The notes under the pieces are model-generated. The model saw nothing but the letters and a program-made list of their open reading frames with translations. It was not told the DNA's origin and did not search any database. Source: JANQQJ01 sp046290575 (lineage in GTDB: Bacteria > Pseudomonadota > Alphaproteobacteria > SMXS01). From it: DNA of 64,000 nucleotides. Positions 26,524 through 36,492 of this stretch are shown here, piece by piece (within the stretch, counting starts at the first letter, position 1; each line of letters begins with the position of its first letter). The stretch lies in contig JBKAGX010000003.1 of NCBI GenBank assembly GCA_046290575.1, forward strand, positions 1 to 64,000, given 5' to 3'. The position numbers and the translations under genes are program-made.

Positions 26524-29500
26524 ATGCTAAAAAAATTTGCAACAAGACAGGATTTGCGTCTGCTGGCGGCTGCCAGTAAGAGCGTCGCTGGCGCGGTGGT
26601 TATCGGGATCGCCGCAGCCAGCATGTTTGGTTTATCTCCGGCCTATGCTGCGTGTTCGGACAACACGCCCGCCAATGGCACGACCGTAACCTGCACAGTC
26701 GATGCGCCCAATCCCGATCAGGACGGCGTCGGCGACGGCCCGACATCAATCAACATCACCGTCGATGTCGAGAACGGTTCGGTTGTCAGCAACGGTAATC
26801 TTGGCGGGCGGGAGGCGATCTCGCTCGGCGGCGGTGCAACGATTACAAGCGCAGCGGGCAGCGCGGTTCTTGGTGGAATCCGCATCCAGGGCGCGGGCAA
26901 CAGCCTCGATCTCGGCGGCGATGTCGACAATATCGTTGTTACGGGTTCGGACAGTATTTTGACGTTGCAATCGACGGCGACCATGCAGGGCAGCATCGTG
27001 CCAAATGTCATCTCCCTGACCGGCGACGATAATGAACTCACGATAATCGGCGACATCGTGTCGACCGGGAACAGCGGCTTTCCGACGGGCGCGGTGAACT
27101 CCAGCGGGACATCGGTTCGGATCGAGGTTGGCGCGGACAGCGCGATCACCGTCGATGGCGACAATGTTTCGGGCATCTTGGCGCTGGGTGATGAAAGCGC
27201 GGTCGGCATTTTCGGCGAAGTGACGGTATCGGGCGACAATGTGGCTGGTGTCGCGCTCAACAACGGGATAGACGGCTTAGTATTCATTGGCGAGACGGGA
27301 TCAGTCAGCGTCACCGGCGCAGGTAGCGTTGGAATTGCCGCGTTGGATGGAAGTGCATCGACACCGTTCGACAATCACCGGGTCACGGTCCTTGGCACCG
27401 TCTCTGCGGCGGACGGCCCAGCGATTGTCTTTGAAAAAGCCGGCGAAGTCCGGGTCGGAGGGACCATTTCCGGCAATGGCGTGGCGGTGGATTTTGCCAG
27501 CGGCGATTTCAACGACGCTTTCAGACTCCTGAGCGGTGCCGTTGTGGAAGGCATCGTCGACGCCGAAGACGGCTTCAACACGTTCAATTTCACCGGCTCC
27601 GTCGATGGGAGTTTCGATGTCGGCCGGCTTGACACCCAGTTTCTTGGCTTCGACCAACTCACGAAGGATGGCAGTACGAATGCAAGCTGGACTCTGTTCG
27701 GAACCAGTAGTTTTGAAGGCGATCTATCGATCGCCGGCGGCGGCATCATCCTCGATAATGCTTCTATTCCGAACGTAGATCCGACGGCGCGGTTGGGTGC
27801 AACGCTCTCAGGGCAGGGCACCATCGGCAGAATAGACATCGACACAGGCACCCTCTCCCCCGGCGGTGTCGGCTCTGAATTCGGCACGATCACCAGCGGA
27901 AACCTGAGACTTGATGAAGACTCAACCCTCATTTTCCATGTCGATGACGGCGGGCAGAGCGATTTGCTGGTCGTCAACGGCACCGTGTCGTTGCGCGGGG
28001 GGGTCCTGGATGTTGTCGAGATCGGCAGCTTCATGGGAAGCAATCCGTTTGTCTACACGGTGATCGACAATGATGGTGCCGATGCGGTGTCCGGTACGTT
28101 CGGGACGATCCTCAACGACTTCGCCTTCCTGACGCCCAGTATCGACTATGCCGGCGGCGACAGTAACGATGTCATTCTAACCTTGACGCCAAACGCCGGT
28201 GCCGGCGGCTGTGCCCCGGCGGCGGCAAACGGGGTCAACGCGTTTTGTACCGGCACGAGCAGCGATCAGGACGACCCCAACGGCTATGGAACCGGCACTG
28301 AAAATGACGTGACCGTGGAAGTCGTCGATGCAGCGATGCTTAGCGGAACGGCAAATGGTATTTTCTTGGGCACCGATGCTGACATCAGCACGATTGGTAC
28401 CGCCAGTATCTCGGGCGGCAACGCGGGCATACGGCTGACCGGAGACGGCGATGTCACGACCGAAGCCGACAGTTCCATCTCCGGCGACGTATCGGGTGTT
28501 CTGCTCGACGCAGGCGGTGGGATAACGAATAGCGGGACGATAGGGTCCACTGGAAATGATGTCCTCAGTGCTGCAATCAGCGTTACCCAAGGGACGCTTG
28601 GCCTCGTTAATTCAGGGACGCTGCAGGGAACCGGCCTTGCCGGCGATGGCATCCACATCCTTGAAGGCACTCTTTCCGGCAACAACAGCGGCCTCATCGA
28701 AGGCAATCGCACGGGAATCTTTGTCGGTAACGGCACTATCACAAATTTCGTCAACGCAAGTACCGGCACTATTGACGCCGCATCCGGGACGCCTAATCCA
28801 GGCAATGCGGTCGCTGTCGGCAGCGGCAATATCGACACCTTTGTGAACAATGGCGCGATCACCGGCGCGAATAACGGTGTTATCGTCAATTCAGGGAACA
28901 TTGCGGATCTGACCAACCGCGGTACGATCCGAGCCGCGGGTAACGCCGCCGACAGCGGCGCGGTGAAGGTGGACACGGGCAACATTGGCGGGTTGAGCAA
29001 CACCGGCCTTATCGAGGCGACGGGTGCTCTCGGCTCAGCAGTGATCATCTCTGGTGACGGCCAGCTCAGCAACTTCACGAATTCGGGGACGGTGCGTGCA
29101 AACGGTGTCGCGGTCAGCACGCGCAACGGCAATCTAATAAATCTGAGAAATTTTAGCGTGATCGAATCAACGTCAAGTCAGGCGATCAGTGTCATGGGCG
29201 GCGGGGCGACCATCACCAATTTCGGCACGATCACTGGCGGTGCTGGCGAGGCGGTGCGCTTTGATCCAATCGGTGACTTTACCGACTTCTTCCAGTTGGA
29301 AGTTGACGGTGTCGTCACAGGCACTGTCGATGCGGGGGCCGGTACCGATATTTTCGTATTCGGCGGATCGGCAGCCAATACCGGTGCAGGAAGCTTCGAT
29401 GTTTCGCTTTTCGGAACGCAATATCTCAATTTCGAGCGGTTGCAAAAGACCGGTAATTCGGTTTGGGTGCTGAACGGTACATACAGCGACCCCGCCGTAC

Positions 29501-32500
29501 CCTTCAGTATTCAGGGCGGTGAGATCCAGTTTGATTCAGCCAGCCTTCTGCTTGACGAAATAACGCTTGTGCAGGGTTCCCGGCTCTCGGGTACGGGAAC
29601 GGTGGGTCCCCTCAGACTGGCTGACGGTACACTGGCACCGGGCGGGTCAATCGGGACCCTGACCGTCAATGGCGACTTTGAGCTGATAAGCAGTTCCGGT
29701 GCGATCTTCGAAGTCGAAGTCGATGATGCTGGCAACAGTGATCTTCTGATCGTCAATGGCGCGGTGTCGCTTGGCGGTAACACGCTCGATATCATCGAAA
29801 TCGGCAGTTTCGCGGGAGATGATCCGTTCAACTACCTGATTATTGACAATGACGGGTCAGACGCGGTCAACGGGGTGTTCGGAACGGTGCAGAACCAACT
29901 CGCTTTCCTGACGCCCACGGTGGCTTATGACGGTGGCGATGGCAATGACGTTATCCTAACGCTGACGCCCAACAACATCATGATGGATGGTTGTGTTCAG
30001 ACAGGGCTTGACGTGCTTTGCTCCGGCACGGATCCCGACGGATTTTTGACATCCAGCGATAATATCGATCTTGCTGTAGAAGCTGGCGCAACAGTTACCA
30101 ACAGCGCGGCTGATGCGGTTTCAAGAACGGTGATCAGCCTGGCTGATATGAGTTCAGCGCGCAACGACGGCACGGTCACACTGGTGGAGCCTACGGTATC
30201 GCAACTGCAGGGCATCCGGGTTTCTGAAGATGGCACGGTCGTGAACGGACCGGACGGCCTTATCGAAATGCAGGCGCGGCGGTCGGTGGAGGCAGTGCGG
30301 GTCAGTGATCGCGGAACGATAATCAATCAGGGCACCATTCGCGTAACCGCCGGATTCGACGCTGAGGCGGTGATCGGATCAGATGCCGCGGTCATCACCA
30401 ATGCCGAGGGCGCCTTGATCGAGGTCATCGGGGTTCAGGACCCCGATGATCCCGACGCGTCCGTCGGCTCTCTCGACGGGATCAGCAAAAGCTCAGATGG
30501 CGGAACGATAACCAACGCCGGGACGATTCGCATCACCGGGCCCGACGACAGTTCGAATCTGCTCGGCATTACAACCGCGCAGTTTGCCGATAGTGCCAAT
30601 ACGATAACCAACACCGCCACCGGCGTGATCGAGGTGACCGGGGAAAGCCGTCTTACCGGGATCCGTGCGAACAAGATTGATGTCATCCGAAACGATGGCG
30701 AGATCGTCATCGATGCGATCGGATTTCAAAGCTCGGTCGATTCCCCCACGCGCTTCGCGATCGGCACGGGCATTCAGATCGCTATCGGTGGACTCGACGA
30801 TATCCCCGGAGGCGTGATCAATGCGGGCCAGATTACGACCAGAGGAAACTCCACGACCGGCGTAAGCCTCTTGTCTGGCTCGACTTTCGAAAATAGTGGC
30901 ACTGTCCTGACCGACGGCGCAGGTTTTTTGCAGGTGCTCACGGTAAACGGGCCGGGATTGAGCTTTCAAGGCTCGCCGGCCGTGCGCCTTAGCGGCAATT
31001 CGACGGTTACCAATTCGGGCATCCTGCGTGCGATCGGCGCAGATTCTTCGGCGATCTGGATCGGCAGCCTGTCGGCATCCGATACACCGAATGGAAGCGC
31101 CACGACAGACGGCAATGTAATAGTCAATAGCGGGCTGATCGAAGGTACGGCCAGTGGCATTACGGTTTTGGGCGATGCTGATGTCGCAACGATCACAATA
31201 AACAACAGCGCCACCGGCACGATCGATGCGACTGCCGATGGGGGCGCTGGTATATTTAACCGGGGCGCGTTGCTTGCCATTACCAATGCCGGGATGATTT
31301 CGGGCGAGCGGGCAGGCCTCCGTATCGAGGCCTTGCCTAATGGCGCCGGGGTCGATGATCTTGTCGGTCTCGTCAACTCCGGCACGATCACGGGCGCCAG
31401 CGGCATTATCGCGGAGGGCGATATCTCAGGCCTCGTCAACACCGGTGAGATCATTGGAACCGACGATGCTGCGATCATCTTGGGTGGCGAGGGCGATATC
31501 GTCAACGCCGGAACCCTCACGGGTGGCGACGGTGTTGCCGTGCAGTTCTCCACAAGCGGCATATCGACCGACAGGTTCGAGATCCAGCCAGGCAGCACGA
31601 TCACCGGTACGGTCGAGGCGGACGATACTGGTATCGACACTCTGATATTTGGGGGAACAGGCACGGATAGCTTCGACGTTGGCCTTATCGGCACGCAATA
31701 CAACGGGTTTGATCGTCTGAATAAGACTGGAACCTCCACCTGGACTTTGACCGGCACCAATAACGACTTCAGTAGTCTTTTCGCTGTTTTCGACGGCGAG
31801 ATCGAACTGAATGGCGCAAGCCTTTCCGCTGCCTTGGTCCGTCTTTTCGATGGCTCGAGCATCAGCGGCACGGGAACTGTCGGCAATCTGGAGATACTTG
31901 GCGGCACTTTGGCGCCGGGCAATTCGATCGGGACACTGAGTGTCGGCGACCTGTTGCTGGATGCGGACTCGGTCTTTGAGGTCGAGGTCAATGACATGGG
32001 CGACAGCGACCTGGTTGTGGTCACCGGAACCGTGATGCTCGAAGGCGGCACGCTCAGCGTGCTCGACATGGCAGGCGGTGACTTCGCGGGCGCAGACCCG
32101 TTTACCTACCTGATCATCGACAATGACGGGGCGGATGCGGTTGACGGCACGTTCGGCACGGTGGTGAACCAACTGGCGTTCCTGACGCCCACCGTCACCT
32201 ATAATGCCGGTGACGGCAATGATGTGCTGCTGACGTTGACACCCAACAACGTGATGATGGACGGTTGCGTCCAGACGGGATCCAACGTCCTGTGCTCCGG
32301 CATTGACACTGACGGGTTTGCGCAAACGGGTGATCTGGGCAATATCACAGTAGAACAGGGCGCGACTGTTTCGCGCACCCTGGGCGCAAGCGAATTCGGC
32401 GGGACGATTGAGGTCAACTCGCCAACGCCGGACGGGTCTGGCCCTGACCCTCGCATCACCGGTGACATCGTGAACATTGGCACCGTCTCAGGATCCGGTA

Positions 32501-35500
32501 ATGCCGATGGCTTTGACCTGTTCGCCGTTATTGAAGGTGATGTCATCAATGGTGCCATGGGCATCGTCCGCAGCGCCGAGCAGGATGGCTTCAACCTCCG
32601 GCGTAACGTCATCGGGACCTTCCGGAACGATGGTCTGATCGAAGGCGATGTCGATGGTGTCGAGGGCAGAGATTTTGGTGGTTTCGTCAACAATGGAACG
32701 ATCACTGCCACCCGATTGGACGCGGTCGATATTGACGAGATCGCCGGAGATTTCATCAATACCGGCGAACTGAACGGCAGTGATAGCGGCATTGAGTTCG
32801 ATCTGACAGGCGGCAATTTCGAAAACAGCGGCACGATCACGGGCGGAGGAAGCCTAGGCGCTGTCGAAATTCGCGATAGCATCGGCGGCGACCTTATCAA
32901 TTCTGGCGATATCATCGGTACCGGCGGCAGCGCGGTCGAGGTCCGTTTCGATAATTTCGCTCCGATCGAGCGCGGCCTGTTCGGCGATGTCTTCAACACC
33001 GGCTTGATCGATGGACAAGGCGGTTTCGGCTCGGGCGACGGTATCAACGTCCCTGAAATTCGCGGCAATGTGACAAATGAAGGCACGATCCGCGGCGCCG
33101 ACGCCGGTATACGTACGCGCGAAGGTGGGATTGACGGGCAAGTCGTCAATTCGGGCACGATCGCTGGCGGTAGCGAAGAGGCGATCATAATCATCGGTAG
33201 CCGTGGCGATGTCGTCAATTCGGGCACGCTGGCTGGCGGCGGCGGCGTTGCGGTCCGGTTCGATCCGGTTGGCGGCTTCGGCGATAGTTTCGAGTTGCAG
33301 CCCGGCGGCACGGTCAACGGCGCGGTTGAGGCGGGCGCGGGTGGCATCGATAGTTTCGTGCTGGGCGGTGAAAGTGGATCTGACACGTTTGATGTCGGAC
33401 TGATCAGCACGCAATACAATGATTTTGAGCGGATGGAAAAGATCGGCGATTCCACTTGGACGCTGACCGGTATGCGTGACGATTTCAATGTCTTCTTTGA
33501 GGTGGCGAACGGCCGGATCGTGCTCGATGACGCCAGCCTCGCGCAAACCTCAATCGGCGTTTACGACGGCGCGACGTTTGGCGGCACAGGGACTGTCGGC
33601 AATCTGGAGATACTCGGCGGCACGCTTGCGCCGGGTAACAGCATCGGCACAATAACCACGGGCAATCTATTGCTCGACTCCGTCTCGATTTTTGAGGTCG
33701 AGGTTGACGATACCGGCGCTGCTGATCTTGTAGTCGTGACGGGCTCGGTGACGCTGGAAGGCGGCACGCTCAGCGTGCTCGATATGGCGGGCGGTGACTT
33801 TGCGGGAGAGGATCCGTTCAACTATCTGATCATCGACAACGATGGGACCGATGCGGTCAACGGAACCTTCGGTACGGTGGTGAATGAATTGGCCTTCCTG
33901 ACGCCCACGGTGGTGTATGACGGCGGCGACGGCAATGACGTGACCCTGATCCTTACGCCTAATACCGTCTCGGTGGAAGACGCGACGTGGCTGCAATCGC
34001 CTGGATCGAATGATTTCAACACCGGTAGCAATTGGACGCCTGCCACCGTTCCGACGGAGACGGCCTTTTTCGCCACGTCGGACACCACCGGGTTAACCTT
34101 TTCCGAAGACGTCACGACCATAGGCGGGCTTACCCTGAACGCGGGCGCCGACAATTATGATTTCACGATCGGGGCGGACCAAACACTGGAGTTCACCGGC
34201 ACCGGGATTGCAATCAACGGCGGTAGTGTAACCATTACCAACAACAATGAACTGCTCTTCTCCGGTCCCAGCACAGCGGGTAGCGCGCGGCTGATTAATT
34301 CGGGTGAGGCAAGCATTACTGATTTTTCGGGCTCGGTCGGCCCCGGCGGTGACGGTAAGGTCAGTGCCGGCTCTATCGCCGGAAGTGGTCAGTTTCTGCT
34401 GGGTACCAATGAACTGACGGTCGGCGGTAGTGGTGATACCACTACGGTAAGCGGCGTCGTTTCCGGCGCTGGCGGTGCGCTGGTCAAGGCCGGCAGTGGG
34501 TCGCTGACCTTGGCGGGGGCGAATACCTATACCGGCGCCACGACGGTGATGGCCGGGGCGCTCCTCAATAACGGATCGTTGACGTCGGATGTGACGGTAT
34601 CGGGTGGTGTCTATGGCGGCACTGGATCGACCTCAGGGTCGCTGACCGTTGAAGCAGGTGCAACATTGGCGCCGGGCAATTCCATCGGGACGCTGACGGT
34701 TGGTGATCTGACGCTGGATGCAGCCTCGATCTTTGAGGTCGAGGTGAATGACCAGGGAGACAGCGACCTTGTTGTCGTCACCGGCTCGGTCACCCTCGGC
34801 GGTGCGACGCTGTCGGTGCTTGATATGGCAGGCGGCGATTTTGACGGTGATGATCCCTTCACCTATCTGATCATCGACAATGACGGAACTGATGCCGTCG
34901 ATGGCACCTTTGGGACCGTGACCAACCAGCTGGCCTTCCTGACGCCCTCGGTGAGCTACAGTGATGGTATGGACGGCAACGACGTGCGGCTGACCCTGAC
35001 GCCCAACGGCATGGAGCCGCCCGAACCGCCCATGCCGCCGGAACCGCCGATGCCACCGGAACCGCCGCAACCTCCCATGCCGCCGCTGTTCCCCACGGTT
35101 GCCGAGACCGTCAACCAGGAGGCCGTGGCGACGGTGCTTGACGCCTTCGACCGGACCGCGGGGTCGGATTCCAATCTTGTCTATATGAATGTGCTGTTTA
35201 CGACAGTGCCGCAGGCGCTGGCGGCGTTCGATACGTCGTCGGGCGAGATCTATCCCACGCTTCTGGCCAACGCATCGCACGAAGCGTTAACCCGGTCCCA
35301 CCGGCTGGTCACCCGGGCCAATGAACCCGCTGAACAGGGCTGGGGCATCTGGGGCGGTGTGATGGGCCGTGACGGCACACTGGATGGCGACGGCAATGCG
35401 GCCAAGGCCGACAGCCATAATTACGGCATCGATATTGGCCTCGACTATCGCGGTGAAGGCAATGGCTGGGCACTGGGGGCAAGCGTGGGGTATGTCGACG

Positions 35501-36165
35501 GTCGGCTCGATGTTGATCAGCGGGCAAGCCGGGCTAACTATGATGGTTGGATAGTTGGCGCCTATGGCCGGTTTGGTACCGGTGGTGCTGGCGTTACCGT
35601 GACCGGTGCCGTCAGCTATGGCGATACCAGCGGCACCGTCACCCGTGGCATCAGCGTCAATACCCTGTCTCGCAATGCGGAATCCGATGTGAAAACGGAG
35701 GCGTGGGCGCTTGAGGGCGAACTGCGTTACGGCTTTGCCGGGTCCAATGGCTGGTCGTTCGGTCCGGTTGCCTCGATCCATTACGCCGACGCGTCACTGG
35801 GCGGCTTTTCAGAGACCGGTGCGGACAGTCTGAACCTGTCAGGCAGTCGTACGTCCAACGACCTGACCCGCTATGGTGGCGGCCTGTTTGCCAGTTGGCA
35901 GGGTGACAACGGCAGCCTTGATGCCAGCGTGCAATATGTCGACGGGCAATCCAACCTGGCAGAGGTTGACATGATGCTCGCTGGGGCGCCGAGCCTTATG
36001 TTCCCGGTACGGTCACCACGGACCAGTGGCAGCGCAGCGCTTCTCAGCCTGGCCGGCTGGTATCATTTCGGCGGCGGCTGGAGTCTCGGTGGCCAGGCCC
36101 GCGCCCTTGTCGGCAAGGACGAAAACGCCATCGCTGGAACCATCATTCTCGGACGACGGTTCTGA
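26524..36165 (+). CDS. Giant type V autotransporter adhesin-like protein
   Basis: About 3,213 residues from ATG 26524, preceded by GGGAGG. This start puts a long signal peptide first (MLKKFATRQDLRLL..., cleavage near SPAYA-AC). The passenger (to about 2,830) is rich in Gly, Asp, Thr, Asn and in short beta repeats such as NSGTI and GLIEG, as in right-handed beta-helix passengers. Four long units each begin with a Cys pair (ACS..VTC, GCAP..FC, GCVQT..LC twice). Five conserved blocks contain APGNSIGTL, then IIDNDG and NQLAFLTP. A passenger-associated repeat (GSLTLAGANTYTGATTV) lies at about 2,655. A Pro-rich linker (EPPMPPEPP, about 2,832-2,856) leads into a C-terminal beta-barrel (about 2,930-3,213) ending in Phe. 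It should cross the outer membrane through its own barrel and display or release the passenger. Function is probably adhesion or biofilm formation; this is inference. Confidence 0.9.
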   Translation: MLKKFATRQDLRLLAAASKSVAGAVVIGIAAASMFGLSPAYAACSDNTPANGTTVTCTVDAPNPDQDGVGDGPTSINITVDVENGSVVSNGNLGGREAISLGGGATITSAAGSAVLGGIRIQGAGNSLDLGGDVDNIVVTGSDSILTLQSTATMQGSIVPNVISLTGDDNELTIIGDIVSTGNSGFPTGAVNSSGTSVRIEVGADSAITVDGDNVSGILALGDESAVGIFGEVTVSGDNVAGVALNNGIDGLVFIGETGSVSVTGAGSVGIAALDGSASTPFDNHRVTVLGTVSAADGPAIVFEKAGEVRVGGTISGNGVAVDFASGDFNDAFRLLSGAVVEGIVDAEDGFNTFNFTGSVDGSFDVGRLDTQFLGFDQLTKDGSTNASWTLFGTSSFEGDLSIAGGGIILDNASIPNVDPTARLGATLSGQGTIGRIDIDTGTLSPGGVGSEFGTITSGNLRLDEDSTLIFHVDDGGQSDLLVVNGTVSLRGGVLDVVEIGSFMGSNPFVYTVIDNDGADAVSGTFGTILNDFAFLTPSIDYAGGDSNDVILTLTPNAGAGGCAPAAANGVNAFCTGTSSDQDDPNGYGTGTENDVTVEVVDAAMLSGTANGIFLGTDADISTIGTASISGGNAGIRLTGDGDVTTEADSSISGDVSGVLLDAGGGITNSGTIGSTGNDVLSAAISVTQGTLGLVNSGTLQGTGLAGDGIHILEGTLSGNNSGLIEGNRTGIFVGNGTITNFVNASTGTIDAASGTPNPGNAVAVGSGNIDTFVNNGAITGANNGVIVNSGNIADLTNRGTIRAAGNAADSGAVKVDTGNIGGLSNTGLIEATGALGSAVIISGDGQLSNFTNSGTVRANGVAVSTRNGNLINLRNFSVIESTSSQAISVMGGGATITNFGTITGGAGEAVRFDPIGDFTDFFQLEVDGVVTGTVDAGAGTDIFVFGGSAANTGAGSFDVSLFGTQYLNFERLQKTGNSVWVLNGTYSDPAVPFSIQGGEIQFDSASLLLDEITLVQGSRLSGTGTVGPLRLADGTLAPGGSIGTLTVNGDFELISSSGAIFEVEVDDAGNSDLLIVNGAVSLGGNTLDIIEIGSFAGDDPFNYLIIDNDGSDAVNGVFGTVQNQLAFLTPTVAYDGGDGNDVILTLTPNNIMMDGCVQTGLDVLCSGTDPDGFLTSSDNIDLAVEAGATVTNSAADAVSRTVISLADMSSARNDGTVTLVEPTVSQLQGIRVSEDGTVVNGPDGLIEMQARRSVEAVRVSDRGTIINQGTIRVTAGFDAEAVIGSDAAVITNAEGALIEVIGVQDPDDPDASVGSLDGISKSSDGGTITNAGTIRITGPDDSSNLLGITTAQFADSANTITNTATGVIEVTGESRLTGIRANKIDVIRNDGEIVIDAIGFQSSVDSPTRFAIGTGIQIAIGGLDDIPGGVINAGQITTRGNSTTGVSLLSGSTFENSGTVLTDGAGFLQVLTVNGPGLSFQGSPAVRLSGNSTVTNSGILRAIGADSSAIWIGSLSASDTPNGSATTDGNVIVNSGLIEGTASGITVLGDADVATITINNSATGTIDATADGGAGIFNRGALLAITNAGMISGERAGLRIEALPNGAGVDDLVGLVNSGTITGASGIIAEGDISGLVNTGEIIGTDDAAIILGGEGDIVNAGTLTGGDGVAVQFSTSGISTDRFEIQPGSTITGTVEADDTGIDTLIFGGTGTDSFDVGLIGTQYNGFDRLNKTGTSTWTLTGTNNDFSSLFAVFDGEIELNGASLSAALVRLFDGSSISGTGTVGNLEILGGTLAPGNSIGTLSVGDLLLDADSVFEVEVNDMGDSDLVVVTGTVMLEGGTLSVLDMAGGDFAGADPFTYLIIDNDGADAVDGTFGTVVNQLAFLTPTVTYNAGDGNDVLLTLTPNNVMMDGCVQTGSNVLCSGIDTDGFAQTGDLGNITVEQGATVSRTLGASEFGGTIEVNSPTPDGSGPDPRITGDIVNIGTVSGSGNADGFDLFAVIEGDVINGAMGIVRSAEQDGFNLRRNVIGTFRNDGLIEGDVDGVEGRDFGGFVNNGTITATRLDAVDIDEIAGDFINTGELNGSDSGIEFDLTGGNFENSGTITGGGSLGAVEIRDSIGGDLINSGDIIGTGGSAVEVRFDNFAPIERGLFGDVFNTGLIDGQGGFGSGDGINVPEIRGNVTNEGTIRGADAGIRTREGGIDGQVVNSGTIAGGSEEAIIIIGSRGDVVNSGTLAGGGGVAVRFDPVGGFGDSFELQPGGTVNGAVEAGAGGIDSFVLGGESGSDTFDVGLISTQYNDFERMEKIGDSTWTLTGMRDDFNVFFEVANGRIVLDDASLAQTSIGVYDGATFGGTGTVGNLEILGGTLAPGNSIGTITTGNLLLDSVSIFEVEVDDTGAADLVVVTGSVTLEGGTLSVLDMAGGDFAGEDPFNYLIIDNDGTDAVNGTFGTVVNELAFLTPTVVYDGGDGNDVTLILTPNTVSVEDATWLQSPGSNDFNTGSNWTPATVPTETAFFATSDTTGLTFSEDVTTIGGLTLNAGADNYDFTIGADQTLEFTGTGIAINGGSVTITNNNELLFSGPSTAGSARLINSGEASITDFSGSVGPGGDGKVSAGSIAGSGQFLLGTNELTVGGSGDTTTVSGVVSGAGGALVKAGSGSLTLAGANTYTGATTVMAGALLNNGSLTSDVTVSGGVYGGTGSTSGSLTVEAGATLAPGNSIGTLTVGDLTLDAASIFEVEVNDQGDSDLVVVTGSVTLGGATLSVLDMAGGDFDGDDPFTYLIIDNDGTDAVDGTFGTVTNQLAFLTPSVSYSDGMDGNDVRLTLTPNGMEPPEPPMPPEPPMPPEPPQPPMPPLFPTVAETVNQEAVATVLDAFDRTAGSDSNLVYMNVLFTTVPQALAAFDTSSGEIYPTLLANASHEALTRSHRLVTRANEPAEQGWGIWGGVMGRDGTLDGDGNAAKADSHNYGIDIGLDYRGEGNGWALGASVGYVDGRLDVDQRASRANYDGWIVGAYGRFGTGGAGVTVTGAVSYGDTSGTVTRGISVNTLSRNAESDVKTEAWALEGELRYGFAGSNGWSFGPVASIHYADASLGGFSETGADSLNLSGSRTSNDLTRYGGGLFASWQGDNGSLDASVQYVDGQSNLAEVDMMLAGAPSLMFPVRSPRTSGSAALLSLAGWYHFGGGWSLGGQARALVGKDENAIAGTIILGRRF
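27842..35008 (+). repeat. Five copies of an about 350-bp repeat in the autotransporter gene
   Basis: Copies lie at about 27842-28197, 29620-29975, 31900-32250, 33614-33963 and 34660-35008. Each encodes the order [S/A]PG..GT-[L/I], a beta segment with FEVEV-D, a VVVTG or VVNG strand, PF-Y-IIDNDG-DAV, FGT..N-LAFLTP, and NDV-LTLTPN. Copies 3, 4 and 5 are closest at the DNA level (for example the shared GACATGGCAGGCGG and GCGCCGGG words), so recent duplication or gene conversion is likely. Such repeats can recombine and alter the length of the protein. Confidence 0.8.
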
Positions 36166-36346
36166 CAGGGCGTTTTCCTCGCGGGAGGGCGCGCGTTCCC
36201 TGAATACTGGTGCGAACAAAGCGAAGACCTGGGCTGCGAGCGAAGATCGTTGGACGGCGTTACGTAACGTTTAGAATGCGGTTTTGTTACCGAGCCTGCT
36301 GTTTACGGTAGGCAAGGTGCCCCGTTGGTGCGCTGCATGGCCGCAG

Positions 36347-36371
36347 GGAACTAAGTTCACGGCGATGCGTT
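36347..36371 (+). promoter_or_regulatory. EcfG-type stress promoter (GGAAC-N16-CGTT) before the AI-2E permease gene
   Basis: GGAAC at 36347-36351 and CGTT at 36368-36371 are separated by 16 bases, an exact match to the alphaproteobacterial general stress sigma (EcfG/SigT) consensus. The next gene starts 122 bases downstream. The remaining bases between the autotransporter and this site hold nothing I recognise. Confidence 0.7.
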
Positions 36372-36492
36372 GTCCTACAAGCCTCAACACCGACTTGCCG
36401 TCGTTGGCTCGACCGAGGAGGCCGTCTTCCTGCACGCAGGTAAGGCGCTTCTTGGCCGCTGATCGTAAGTTCTTCTTGCGGAGGGTAAATTT

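Noticed and set aside
27842..35008. CRISPR array suggested by regularly recurring words
   Set aside because: The repeats are coding modules of about 350 bp within one open frame, not short direct repeats with unique spacers. No CRISPR array was seen anywhere in the window.
27301..35781. Many long leftward open frames (100-430 codons) opposite the autotransporter gene
   Set aside because: They are antisense shadows of a GC-rich repetitive gene. They lack ribosome sites and have low-complexity compositions, while the rightward frame has a signal peptide, repeats and a barrel domain.
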